In this document: in pieces, positions 1-8,906 of the stretch
Layout of the letters: every line of letters begins with the position of its first letter
Position numbering within the stretch: position 1 is the stretch's first letter
Virus record (IMG/VR): IMGVR_UViG_3300025009_000030
Location: 1 to 44,664 of that record
Origin: a virus
Reading direction: 5' to 3' (one strand)
DNA length: 44,664 nt
Notes under the pieces: model-generated
The model's database searches: none
Told to the model about the DNA's origin: nothing
The model's input: only the letters and a program-made list of their open reading frames with translations
Made by a program: the position numbers and the translations under genes

Positions 1-127
1 AGAAACAACTTCCGGTTGTGCCTTCTGTAACTCTGCTATCCTTGCTTCTACTTCTGCTATCTGTTGTTGAACAATAACCTTCTTTGGTTGGTTACTGTTG
101 AACAGGTCGTGTGAACCCTGTACTTCC
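1..127. repeat. Left copy of 127-bp terminal redundancy
   Basis: This stretch is identical to the last 127 bases of the window (44538-44664). An overlap of exactly 127 bp at contig ends is what a k=127 assembler leaves on a circular molecule. A continuous open reading frame crosses the join, which supports true circularity or circular permutation. It is not likely to be a biological terminal repeat. Confidence 0.95.
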
Positions 128-3100
128 ATGTCTTTCAACTTCGCCTGTAACGGCATATAGGTTTCTTGAATGAACTTGTTGTAGAGTTCGTTCTTCTGTT
201 GGATAGTGGGATTAGTAAATTGTTCCAATGACTTCCTGAAATTGGTCATTTCAGAGGTCATTTGGTTTCTAATCTTGGTGAGTTCCGCTCTCCACTCTAT
301 TACTTTGGGGTCGTTGCCAGACATAGCAATCATAGCCCTGTCAGCAACCACGTTAATATCAGCATCTAGTTTCTGTGTTTCAGTCCACATTTCCTCGATG
401 GTCTGTTTGGTGAGGTTGAAATCTGCTTGTCTTGCTTCGTAGTTGTCGAAGTCTTTAGCAAAGTGTTCTCGCCACTTCTGGTTCTTCATATCGAAGAACT
501 TGTTGAAGTTCTCGTTACCGTCAAGAATAGACTTTAGAACTACATCGGCTTCCGGGGATTTGTTGGATAGTGCCTCAAAAATACCCTTATAGGTTTCTGC
601 CTGCCATTGAGTTAGTCTCTTGAACTCATCAGCGTTTATCTTTACCTGTGCTTCGTACTGCCTGCTCCAAACATCTTTCGTAACAATGTCTTTGATAGCG
701 TGTAACTGATCCCACGCCAACCACTTACCGTTAATCGTCTGCTCCCGAAGCATGAACATATCAGAGAGAATAGAGTAGGCAGCAGGTAGTCCTTCTGTCT
801 TTACCTGTGCGATAACATCTGGAACTCTGGATTGAATGTCTATCTCGGATAACTTGTTGATGTAATCGTTCCAGTGTAAGTCAATGTTATCGAAGGTTGT
901 AGCCAGGTCGGAGATGTTCTTCGCACCGTTGATACCGTTTATCAGCTCGTCATAGATACCAGTCTTTAGAAGTATCTCTCGGTAGAACTCTGGGTTTGTG
1001 GCGATCTTCTCATTCGAGTTGGCAAACTTTGACAGCACATCATCTATCACGACTTTGGCAACTACGGGGTCGTTGATATGTGATAAAGCACCATCTACAT
1101 CCGTAACCTTGCTAGAGCCTTCCAGAATACCTTTGAGCGTTTTTACTGTTTCTGGTGGCAAGGACTTGACTATCTCCGCAGGTATCTCTACTCTGCGAAT
1201 CTTACCCATTGCGTTCTTGTACTCAACAGCAAAGGACTGTCTGGATTCCACTGATTCAATCCACCTAGAACCTTTTGTGGCAAACCCGAATATGTCCCCA
1301 ACCTTTTTTATAGCCCTGTCAATTCCACCTTCCAGAAACTTACTGCCCATTGCGGTCTTATTCTTGTTCTTGAAGATAGAATCGGTGTTGTTCATCAGGT
1401 CTTGCGTGAACCCACCCTGAATATCCTGCCTTGCTACAGATGGTTCGTATTGAGCAACAAATTTATCCCAATCTATATATCCATAGTTGTTAGAAGCGAT
1501 CCTGGTAATCATGTTGTTTACAGCGTTGTAGAGCATATATCTTGGGTTGAGAGATAAGACTGCTAAAGACTGCAACGCCTTCATGGTGTGAGATAATCTC
1601 ATCCATCCTGGGTCGTTATCCTTGATCCCAAACCGTTCTTTCATAAATCCATCAAGGCTATCTGAAATGGAATTGATTATCTTGTATCCCAACATACTGT
1701 CGTTGTAAGGTAATGGGTTGTCCTTATTGGTAAACATCTGCAAGTCGATCTTCATAGCAGAGGTATCGCCATTCGGGAATAACGAATTGGCAGCGTCCAC
1801 CTTTGAGGGGTCAGCCATGTAAGCCTTTATAAGACTGTCAAAGTTAGTTCCCTCTTTGAAGTTCTTTAGTAAAGTGGCTTCATCCATCCCGAAGAAACGA
1901 GCATACTTGGTAAGGTTTGCCCTGTTCTCTACGGTCTTGTTGAAATCTTCAATAACCTTTGCAACCGAGCCACCATCCACCGCTTTCTTCAAAGCAGTAG
2001 CAACAGCAGCCCCAATAGGAGAGTTGAACTCCCTGTAATCCATGAAGTCCCTTGCAAGTCCAACTTCCTCGAATATGTCACCGATCTTCTGTGCTGTTAG
2101 AGCAGGGTCGGCTTGTGTGGCAGCCCGAATCAACTTGACTAAAGTGTTGCTGTCTTTCCCTGCGAGGTCATTCATATAGAACAAACGGTCTACAAGCGTG
2201 TACTCGAAGTTGAGAGCCTTTGCTTCTGGAGTTAATTCTTTAGCAACCTGTACTGACCTCTTGTTCGGGTCTTGAGCTTCCAGGCGTTTTGGCAATCCAT
2301 CATCCGTAAGCCCTGCGATCATCTTCTGGAATCTTGTGTAGTCAGCAGGTGCTTGATAAGGTATCTTTCCTTTGAGAGTAGACGGAATGTTCCCTTGTAA
2401 GAAGTTCTTGTAGGCATCCATAGCCCCAACAAAACCTTTAGAGCCATGTAACTTCCCACCTGAAATGAGTTCAACCGCACCATTAAAGGGGAAGGGAATA
2501 GCATCTACAACCGGATTACCTTGTGAGAACTTTCCTGCGTACTGTAAGGCGGGGTTTCCTTGCCTCTTACCAACCAATTCAACCATCTTTGCATTAGCAT
2601 AAGGGGCAACATTGAGAGGGTCTAGGATAGTCTGTAGTGCGAAGTCGTTAAGTTGTCCTTCAACCCCAAACCTCGAAATGAAATCTTGTTTGTACTTCTG
2701 CCAGTTATCAGGATCAGAAACGATCTGGTCACGAAGGTTATCAAGTGCCTTTGCCCCAACGGTAAATCCAGAGGGAATAGGTACAGGTTTACTCTCTCCA
2801 GAAGATATGTCCCACATATATCCTTCTGGTAGTGGTTTGCCTTCGCTCAAAGGAAGTAAGGCGTTGGCAGTTTTACCTAATGAAGTCCATGATAACTTAC
2901 CTGCCTTCCACGCTGCGCCAAGATTCCCAACAACCTCTTGAAAGTCATCATCCCCTGCGGAGGCTTGCATGATTACACCAAACGCACCAGCCACCGCCTC
3001 TGATAGGAAGTTGAATACCTTTTGTACACCTTCTTGTGCATACTTGAACTGAATCGGGTTGTTAGTTTCGAGCCAATCTCGAAGTCCGGGGTTAGCATCA

Positions 3101-4089
3101 ATGAGGTCGTCTATCTTCTTTTCTATTGACCGCCCAAGTTTTGTTTTCGATCCGAATGGGCCAGCAGACAGCCACTTCAATGTTTCAATAGCGCCGAGTT
3201 CTTTACCTGTAACCATCTGCCTTGCTGTAGCAGAACCGAAGATAACCGCAGTGGTAAGTCCTACAGGATTGGCAAGCATCCCTGGGTTCTTCGATATACC
3301 TAGTGCTTGAAAGAACGTCCCAAGTCTGCTCAACAAGAATGATGTTCCGCCACCAGTACCTACGGCAGAAAGCCCAACCTGTGCGATATTCCCGCCAGTC
3401 AATTTACCTGGTTGTGGGGTCATAAATCCGTATAACGCCCTCTGATAAAGCGTGAGGTCTTTTGGATTAACTGTGTTCTCTAAAGAATTGGTGTCAGTTG
3501 CGAACTGTTCTATCTGTGAGGGTAGAGTGGGTTCGGGCAACTGCTTAAGAGCCTGTGCTACAGGGGAATCTTCCTGCAAAGCACCCCATTGATCGGGAGT
3601 TTTGTACCCATTAGCATACTTTAGATACTCGTAAGCCGTATTGACTACATTCTTATCCAGCCATTCAGGTAGAACGGCAGCAGGATTCTTGTCGATATAG
3701 TCCTTGAATCGAGCAATACGCTGTGGATTCTCCCAAAAGCCTAAAGGTCTGTTCGGGTTCTGCTGTTGATATTCGTATCCATGAGTTCCTAACTCTGGAA
3801 GGGTGGGGTAAATCGACACATTGTTCTTGATTGCCTGATTTACAATGTGCTGATTCTGCATGGGGTTTTTAGGCCATGCGTTCTTGTCCTGATCCTGCAA
3901 CCGTTGATTGACCACCGCAGCCTGTTCCTGTGGGGTCATCTTGTGGTACGCCTGCAATTCCTCTTGTGTCATGGGTCTGTTGTACTTGACAGCCCCAACG
4001 ATAAGAGGTTTAGGAGTGTTTAGGTTCTTTTGTTTAGGTTTCTTGCCAGGCGCTACACCCTTATAGATCGGAATGTACTCATCGGACAC
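1..4089 (-). CDS. Giant virion protein, N-terminal 1,363 codons (continues at 44537)
   Basis: Start is GTG at 4089, overlapping the TAG stop of the upstream gene, with GGAGAA about 7 nt before it. I read every in-frame codon from 4089 to 1 and found no stop; the frame continues at 44537 to the stop at 41691, giving 2,311 aa. Residues about 237-290 are glycine-rich and hydrophobic and could insert in a membrane. Around residues 837-860 lies a segment with NPRYMLYNAVNN, of the type seen in the large polyvalent or internal virion proteins of short-tailed phages. It sits between the portal cluster and the scaffold, where ejected core proteins are often encoded. An internal capsid protein delivered with DNA is inferred; no tape-measure role is needed because other long-tail genes are missing. 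Confidence 0.85.
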   Translation of the reverse strand, partial: MSDEYIPIYKGVAPGKKPKQKNLNTPKPLIVGAVKYNRPMTQEELQAYHKMTPQEQAAVVNQRLQDQDKNAWPKNPMQNQHIVNQAIKNNVSIYPTLPELGTHGYEYQQQNPNRPLGFWENPQRIARFKDYIDKNPAAVLPEWLDKNVVNTAYEYLKYANGYKTPDQWGALQEDSPVAQALKQLPEPTLPSQIEQFATDTNSLENTVNPKDLTLYQRALYGFMTPQPGKLTGGNIAQVGLSAVGTGGGTSFLLSRLGTFFQALGISKNPGMLANPVGLTTAVIFGSATARQMVTGKELGAIETLKWLSAGPFGSKTKLGRSIEKKIDDLIDANPGLRDWLETNNPIQFKYAQEGVQKVFNFLSEAVAGAFGVIMQASAGDDDFQEVVGNLGAAWKAGKLSWTSLGKTANALLPLSEGKPLPEGYMWDISSGESKPVPIPSGFTVGAKALDNLRDQIVSDPDNWQKYKQDFISRFGVEGQLNDFALQTILDPLNVAPYANAKMVELVGKRQGNPALQYAGKFSQGNPVVDAIPFPFNGAVELISGGKLHGSKGFVGAMDAYKNFLQGNIPSTLKGKIPYQAPADYTRFQKMIAGLTDDGLPKRLEAQDPNKRSVQVAKELTPEAKALNFEYTLVDRLFYMNDLAGKDSNTLVKLIRAATQADPALTAQKIGDIFEEVGLARDFMDYREFNSPIGAAVATALKKAVDGGSVAKVIEDFNKTVENRANLTKYARFFGMDEATLLKNFKEGTNFDSLIKAYMADPSKVDAANSLFPNGDTSAMKIDLQMFTNKDNPLPYNDSMLGYKIINSISDSLDGFMKERFGIKDNDPGWMRLSHTMKALQSLAVLSLNPRYMLYNAVNNMITRIASNNYGYIDWDKFVAQYEPSVARQDIQGGFTQDLMNNTDSIFKNKNKTAMGSKFLEGGIDRAIKKVGDIFGFATKGSRWIESVESRQSFAVEYKNAMGKIRRVEIPAEIVKSLPPETVKTLKGILEGSSKVTDVDGALSHINDPVVAKVVIDDVLSKFANSNEKIATNPEFYREILLKTGIYDELINGINGAKNISDLATTFDNIDLHWNDYINKLSEIDIQSRVPDVIAQVKTEGLPAAYSILSDMFMLREQTINGKWLAWDQLHAIKDIVTKDVWSRQYEAQVKINADEFKRLTQWQAETYKGIFEALSNKSPEADVVLKSILDGNENFNKFFDMKNQKWREHFAKDFDNYEARQADFNLTKQTIEEMWTETQKLDADINVVADRAMIAMSGNDPKVIEWRAELTKIRNQMTSEMTNFRKSLEQFTNPTIQQKNELYNKFIQETYMPLQAKLKDMEVQGSHDLFNSNQPKKVIVQQQIAEVEARIAELQKAQPEVVS

Positions 4090-4808
4090 TAGATTCTCCA
4101 GTTCACCAAGCCACTATCCCTGTAACCCTTATCTCCACCGTATCCGCCGCCACCCCAACTGTAGTCGGGAAGCGGAATTTCATACCCGCCAGCGTAGCCC
4201 TGATCCTCGCCACCACCATCATCTCCCCTTAACCAGTCTGTCATTTCTGGGAACATGAAACCGTATTTTTCAAAGAGGTAGTTGAAGGCAGTTTCTTCGT
4301 CAACACCAGAGGGGAATCGACTGTCAATTTCTGCCCTGAAACCATACTTATCCATGAAACCCTGCAACCAAGTTGGGAAGTCGGTGTTACTGTAATCCTC
4401 TGGCTTAAGGTTCATTCCTGCGCCCATAGGGGTATCAAGGGTTGTCTGTGGAGCGACACTTGAAGCCTGTGGTAGGGGAATGTTTCCGCCAGCACCAAGA
4501 GCGTTGTATGCGCCAACACCAGCGTTTCTAGCAGATTCCGTAACGGGAGTAACAGCCCCTACGGGTTTACCACCAGTTCCAGTATCGGTGTATCCAAATG
4601 GGTTGGGGTTGCCAACACCACCGCCAATCCACCCACCGCTTGTAGGAGTAGGGGTTGGGAGATTTGGGTTTCCCATACCAGCACCATACCATTGTCCACC
4701 ACCTGCTATATTGCCTAATTGCGCGCTTGCGTTGAATGGCTTTGGTAGCGGAACAACAGGTCTGTCTAAAATATTTTGTGCATCTTCTTGTCCGTAAGGA
4801 TTTGGCAT
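4089..4808 (-). CDS. Gly/Pro/Asn-rich structural protein, unknown
   Basis: Encodes 239 aa starting at an ATG with AAAGGAG 8 nt upstream. Residues 30-125 and 200-232 are dominated by G, P, N and T and are probably disordered. A compact, acidic and aromatic segment (about 140-195, FPTWLQGFMDKYGF...) looks folded. The gene lies between the portal cluster and the giant protein and overlaps the latter's GTG start. I do not recognise a family. An internal capsid or assembly protein fits the position only. Confidence 0.8.
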   Translation of the reverse strand: MPNPYGQEDAQNILDRPVVPLPKPFNASAQLGNIAGGGQWYGAGMGNPNLPTPTPTSGGWIGGGVGNPNPFGYTDTGTGGKPVGAVTPVTESARNAGVGAYNALGAGGNIPLPQASSVAPQTTLDTPMGAGMNLKPEDYSNTDFPTWLQGFMDKYGFRAEIDSRFPSGVDEETAFNYLFEKYGFMFPEMTDWLRGDDGGGEDQGYAGGYEIPLPDYSWGGGGYGGDKGYRDSGLVNWRI

Positions 4809-4811
4809 CTT

Positions 4812-5027
4812 CTACTCCTTTAGTGAATATCTTTCTAGTAATCTACTCATTGCTTCTGGTCTGTTCTTCATGGCGTATTCCATTTGAACAGGGTCTTGCA
4901 TAAGGTTCTGGATGAAGGCTCTTTTAAATTCTTCCTCCTCTTGATTGACAACGCCCTTCTTGTTCTTATACCGAGCAAGTCTGGCTTTGGCTTTCATGTG
5001 AGATGACTGTAGGTTTCTCTCGTCCAT
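4812..5027 (-). CDS. Small charged helical protein after portal
   Basis: Encodes 71 aa; the ATG overlaps the portal stop (TAATG). It is highly charged and helical, with KARLARYKNKK near residue 15 and EEEEFKRAFIQNLM near residue 30. The family is not recognised. Coupled translation with the portal suggests a head-assembly or internal virion role. Confidence 0.75.
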   Translation of the reverse strand: MDERNLQSSHMKAKARLARYKNKKGVVNQEEEEFKRAFIQNLMQDPVQMEYAMKNRPEAMSRLLERYSLKE

Positions 5028-6787
5028 TACATACCTACATTCGATGGGGTGTTACCACCCTGCGGAGGTTGACCAGAGAAGGGGAGCGGATTTTGGATAT
5101 TAGCTTCGCCAGGGGCAGCGACTTCATTCATCATAGGAAGTCCGGTCACGCCTGGACTAGGGGTGGATGTGTTTTCCGCTCCCCTCATCTGGCTTATTGC
5201 TTCTTGCGGTATGCCCCCCTGTGGGTTCTGGGGGTTGGATTGTTGTAGTTTTGCCATCAGTTCGGCTTGTGCTGTCAGAGATATTTCTTTTTCAGCCTGT
5301 ATTTCTTCCCACATCTCGTCAGGCTGATCTATCCCTAACCAAGTTTCTCTGGCGTATGCCATTGAAACAAGTGGATTCTCACCGAATGTAGCCTGTGTCG
5401 CCATAACCACGTTCTGTCTTTCGTCTGTAGGCATGGCTATGTCTAACTTGCAGTCCAATTCAAAGGTTTCTGGAATGTCTTTGGCGTAGAACTCTATAAT
5501 GCCTTTTTCACCAGTGACTTGTATCTTATCTCCCGTACCTTTGAGCATATTCAAGGCGATCTTCATAACATTCGCTAAAGCAAAGGATATTTTCCTCTGG
5601 TAAGGTATCAAGGGCAGTCTACCAGATTGAGATAAGAGAGAAACCATTGAGAATGGGGCGTTTGCACCCAGAGGTTCTCCCAAAGTCTGGCTGTAGATGG
5701 TGGATTCCTCGCTCTTTTGGTCGGCTATGTCCATTAACTGCATGATGGCAGGGTCGATAGCCTGTTTTGCCAGTTGTCCGAACTCCTCATCCTTTGTGAT
5801 CTTGATAACACCACCTGGAATGGAGTAATCGGGCTTGAAGTCGCTGTCTGGGTTACTAGATTTGAACACAAACAGGGGATTTGCACCGATGGCGAACACT
5901 AAACTGTTGGAAACCGTAAGTCCCAAGTTCTGTCTGTTCCACACACCGCTTTGAGCAAGGGTATAGAGGAAGGGTTGGCGCGTTTGGATAGTAGTACCTG
6001 CAAAAGTTTCGCTTCCTTCTACTAATTGGTCAACAATCGGTATCTCTGGAAGCCCATGCTCCACCGCTAACACTGGATTCTGGAACTCTGTCAGCCAAAT
6101 ATAGTGGTGAGTGTCGTTCCAATACTCGTTGTAGGTTACTTTGTCGTAGGATTTCTTGTTCGGGTCTAAATCTGTGGCTGTTTTATCCCCGTGCATAGCC
6201 TTGAAGTCGCCCCAGGTGATTAAACTTGACGAATAAAAGGCACTCAACCCCATAATATCGAACTCTGGATAGCAATTAGCAGGGTTTAGGGTCTGGAATA
6301 AGACGGGAGTTGTCTTTAATATCCTTTCAGCGCGTCTTTTCTGACCGTCTGTGGTGGCAGAATCGACCAAATCCTGCACCATAACGACTTTAATAACGAT
6401 CTCTGAATACAAAAGGGCATGAAGAATAGGCTCATACCACATAGGATTGTTGGCAACCCTCGAAGAAGCCCATGTAATCGCCTGTGCAACCTTCTCAATC
6501 GGGGTAGAAAGTTGTACAGTTTCAGGGACATTCAACTCTCTGGGTACGTACCACTTCGGAGTAGTTGCTGAAAGTAGTCTTTGCGCTCCCAAAATCTTGT
6601 TTCTCGGAGATGGGTCTAGGGTTTTCTTGATCCACTCGGCAGAAGGCAGGTTATCATCCACCAATGCGTACATATTCTCGTAGGTCTTGAAACTCTGGTT
6701 ACGAGATGAATACTCTGACTTCAACTTTGTAGCGTGTGCTTGAATGTCAGCGAAGATTAAGGGGTCGGTTATGTTCTTATTGTCCAT
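5027..6787 (-). CDS. Portal protein
   Basis: Encodes 586 aa immediately after the large terminase (TAAATG junction), with AAGGGAT as ribosome site. It makes the dodecameric ring at the capsid vertex through which DNA enters and leaves. Support: position terL-portal, length in the range of podoviral portals, a mixed alpha/beta core of about 500 residues, a long helical part near residues 440-505, and a Gln/Pro/Gly-rich, probably disordered C-terminus (about 515-586). No short signature motif is diagnostic for portals, so the call rests on synteny, size and composition. Confidence 0.82.
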   Translation of the reverse strand: MDNKNITDPLIFADIQAHATKLKSEYSSRNQSFKTYENMYALVDDNLPSAEWIKKTLDPSPRNKILGAQRLLSATTPKWYVPRELNVPETVQLSTPIEKVAQAITWASSRVANNPMWYEPILHALLYSEIVIKVVMVQDLVDSATTDGQKRRAERILKTTPVLFQTLNPANCYPEFDIMGLSAFYSSSLITWGDFKAMHGDKTATDLDPNKKSYDKVTYNEYWNDTHHYIWLTEFQNPVLAVEHGLPEIPIVDQLVEGSETFAGTTIQTRQPFLYTLAQSGVWNRQNLGLTVSNSLVFAIGANPLFVFKSSNPDSDFKPDYSIPGGVIKITKDEEFGQLAKQAIDPAIMQLMDIADQKSEESTIYSQTLGEPLGANAPFSMVSLLSQSGRLPLIPYQRKISFALANVMKIALNMLKGTGDKIQVTGEKGIIEFYAKDIPETFELDCKLDIAMPTDERQNVVMATQATFGENPLVSMAYARETWLGIDQPDEMWEEIQAEKEISLTAQAELMAKLQQSNPQNPQGGIPQEAISQMRGAENTSTPSPGVTGLPMMNEVAAPGEANIQNPLPFSGQPPQGGNTPSNVGM

Positions 6788-8137
6788 TTATATCCCTTTC
6801 AAAGCCATGTAAGGATTCATGGTTATTGCCCTTCTGGTTATCGGGTTTACGTCTGTTCTCAATGAACTCAATGCGTACTTAAGTGCGTCATACAAATGGT
6901 CATCAGTCCCCTTACTGGCCACATCTTCTATATCTCCCTTGTCGGGGTCGTTCAGCATGAGGTAGGGGAAGGTACGGATGAACTCTTTACAGGTGTTGAA
7001 CACCATAAATCCTGGTCGTCCATCGGGAAGTTTCTCTAAAATTCTGTCTATCTTCCTCTTACCCGAAAGTCGATTGTTGTCGCCTTTAGTAAGATAAATG
7101 CCTTCTTTCAAATACTCGTCTACAGAGCTGGTAACTTCCTCTTTACCTTTAGTGTTAGGTGTCCACATACTAGGATCAGCGAAGGAAGCAGAGATGTTCT
7201 CTTGTGGGGGAGTGGATTCACGAATGTATTTAGCCTGCCACCTGTCCATAAGTTTTGTTTTTATGAGTTCTCTGTAAAGATAAACTCGCCCAGATGAAGG
7301 GTCTTTGGCAACCCACACGCAAGCGAAAGGTGCTGTGTATCCCCAATCTATTCCTCTGAACTTCAACCAGTGAGCAGGGACTTCAAATGGCTCACAGATA
7401 TGATCGTCACAGAACTGCGGAAATGCTTGCCCTGAAAACACATTCCAGTCGCCATCAATCCACGCCTTTTGGATCTGTTCGGGGAGCATACGTAGCCCAT
7501 CCCAATAACTCTGGTCAAGGTGTTCATTGTCAGAGGGTAGTGCTTGCACGAACTCAAATGAACTGGCAAAGTTTGCCATTTCGGGGGGGAAGTTCTTGTC
7601 AATCCACAACTGCTTCACCCACGCATACCCACCTGGATTGGCAGTTGCGATAAACTTCGGTGTCTTGAAATTAGGCCATCGGATTGAGCCTATTAGAATG
7701 TCAAAGGTATCTTTCTTTACTTTCTCGATCTGGTCTACACCAATGGCTGCGAACTCTGCACCCATATACTTTTCTGGATTGTCAAGGTTACGGAGCATGA
7801 TAGCCCCACCACCGTATTCGGGTTTTACAAAGAATCCCAATCCCTCTGTCTTTGTGGTCTTTACTTCACCCAACCATTGAGGAAACTCGGTTGAGATTTT
7901 AGAAATCTGCCTATCTTGCAGCACAGGGTAACTCTCGCAAGCAAGCATCACTCTCGCATTTTCATAACCCTGCTTGTACATCTCAATAAGGAACTGTAAC
8001 AAGTACCACCGCAATAGCCAGGACTTTCCACCACCCCTAGCCCCGCCGTACAACACAAACTTACTGCGCCTGATTGCTTCGAGTGCAGTCTTTTGTTTAT
8101 CGGTAGGGGTAAAGAGTTCACTCCACTTCATCAGCAC
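6788..8137 (-). CDS. terL: Terminase large subunit (packaging ATPase/nuclease)
   Basis: Encodes 449 aa. Translocates DNA into the prohead and cuts it. Walker A is GGARGGGKS (31-39). The Walker B strand ends GVDQ (133-136); the usual catalytic Glu after Asp is Gln here, and the nearest Glu is E138. The coupling motif is ATANPGG (164-170). RNase H-type nuclease acidic residues are D264 in GIDWG, D321 in FADPSM and the DDHLYDALKY cluster (412-421). The start is GTG at 8137 or ATG at 8131, both inside the end of the small-subunit gene (20-bp overlap), so translation is coupled. With Erf-type recombination genes present, headful packaging is plausible but not shown. Confidence 0.95.
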   Translation of the reverse strand: MLMKWSELFTPTDKQKTALEAIRRSKFVLYGGARGGGKSWLLRWYLLQFLIEMYKQGYENARVMLACESYPVLQDRQISKISTEFPQWLGEVKTTKTEGLGFFVKPEYGGGAIMLRNLDNPEKYMGAEFAAIGVDQIEKVKKDTFDILIGSIRWPNFKTPKFIATANPGGYAWVKQLWIDKNFPPEMANFASSFEFVQALPSDNEHLDQSYWDGLRMLPEQIQKAWIDGDWNVFSGQAFPQFCDDHICEPFEVPAHWLKFRGIDWGYTAPFACVWVAKDPSSGRVYLYRELIKTKLMDRWQAKYIRESTPPQENISASFADPSMWTPNTKGKEEVTSSVDEYLKEGIYLTKGDNNRLSGKRKIDRILEKLPDGRPGFMVFNTCKEFIRTFPYLMLNDPDKGDIEDVASKGTDDHLYDALKYALSSLRTDVNPITRRAITMNPYMALKGI

Positions 8138-8546
8138 TACTTTCAGCAGGAGATACTACTTTGGATTGCGAATCAAAAATAGTGTCCTGTGCGTCAAACT
8201 GTAAGACATTCCTGTTCGTCTGATCTACAACCTGAACAGGCGGGCCGTCCAATGTCAACACGATCTTCCAAAAGGCTTCCATGAACTCTTTAGGCGAGAA
8301 GTCCATCACAAGCCCAGACTTCAAAGTAATCGAACCGGTAAGCATGACCTCTCCCATATAGTCAGCCATAACATCTTTTGGGATTCCAGTCTTTGTTGTA
8401 CCGTTCTCTAAAACAACGGTAAAGGTTTTGTCACATATCGCCTTCCTCAACGCTTCCGTGAACTTTTGCTCTGGGTCTTTCTTGGGTCGTCCAAGTTGTT
8501 TTCCTTGTAGTCCTTGTTGACCGCTTTGTCCTTTTGGCCATGTCAT
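8118..8546 (-). CDS. terS: Probable terminase small subunit
   Basis: Encodes 142 aa directly upstream of terL. The N-terminus WPKGQSGQQGLQGKQLGRPKK is a variant of the KGQSGNPKGRPK signature (DUF5681-like) common in phage DNA-binding proteins beside the large terminase. Middle residues are helical, and the C-terminus is acidic (SSADEVE). It would recognise the packaging site and regulate TerL. It overlaps the upstream frame by 116 bp and terL by 20 bp. A recognisable HTH is not obvious, so the call depends on position and the N-terminal motif. Confidence 0.7.
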   Translation of the reverse strand: MTWPKGQSGQQGLQGKQLGRPKKDPEQKFTEALRKAICDKTFTVVLENGTTKTGIPKDVMADYMGEVMLTGSITLKSGLVMDFSPKEFMEAFWKIVLTLDGPPVQVVDQTNRNVLQFDAQDTIFDSQSKVVSPAESSADEVE

Positions 8547-8883
8547 AGGGGGCTTCCGTTTCTTCTATTTGTACTGTCAACCATTCTGCTTTCATGTAAG
8601 CGTTCAATAATGCTTCTACGTGTGGATCACCATTGAGCGCATCGTACACTATGTAGATAGTGTTATCTCTCACGTCTATTCGATACTGCACCATCTGACC
8701 AATAACATCTTCGTGTGTTTCTTTTCCGTTGATATGAGCCAGTAACCACTTGTCTTTACTTGCTAATACTGATACTAAAGGAACGATAGATGTATCGGTT
8801 TCATTCAAAGCGAAGGTAAAGCGGTGCTTCTTTAGCCTTACTAAAAATTTAGGGGGGTGCATGAAACAGTTAAACTCTAGCAA
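8431..8883 (-). CDS. Hypothetical protein overlapping the terS frame
   Basis: Encodes 150 aa from a TTG at 8883, chosen because AAGGAGG lies 4 nt before it; the first ATG (8862) is too far from any ribosome site. Residues 1-112 are ordinary mixed sequence. The last ~38 are a Lys/Arg/Thr-rich string (KRTKRSTRTTRKTT) produced by reading the terS region in another frame. The function is not recognised. The basic tail may be incidental, or may bind DNA. Confidence 0.65.
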   Translation of the reverse strand: MLEFNCFMHPPKFLVRLKKHRFTFALNETDTSIVPLVSVLASKDKWLLAHINGKETHEDVIGQMVQYRIDVRDNTIYIVYDALNGDPHVEALLNAYMKAEWLTVQIEETEAPYDMAKRTKRSTRTTRKTTWTTQERPRAKVHGSVEEGDM

Positions 8884-8906
8884 TTTACCTCCTTGAAATG
8901 ACTATT

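Noticed and set aside
1020-1034. Considered as a promoter for a plus-strand gene (TTTGACA)
   Set aside because: No -10 box or gene follows; explained better as a copy of the dispersed palindrome.
4480-4797. 105-aa plus-strand Pro-rich frame
   Set aside because: Mirror of the Gly-rich minus-strand gene at 4089-4808.
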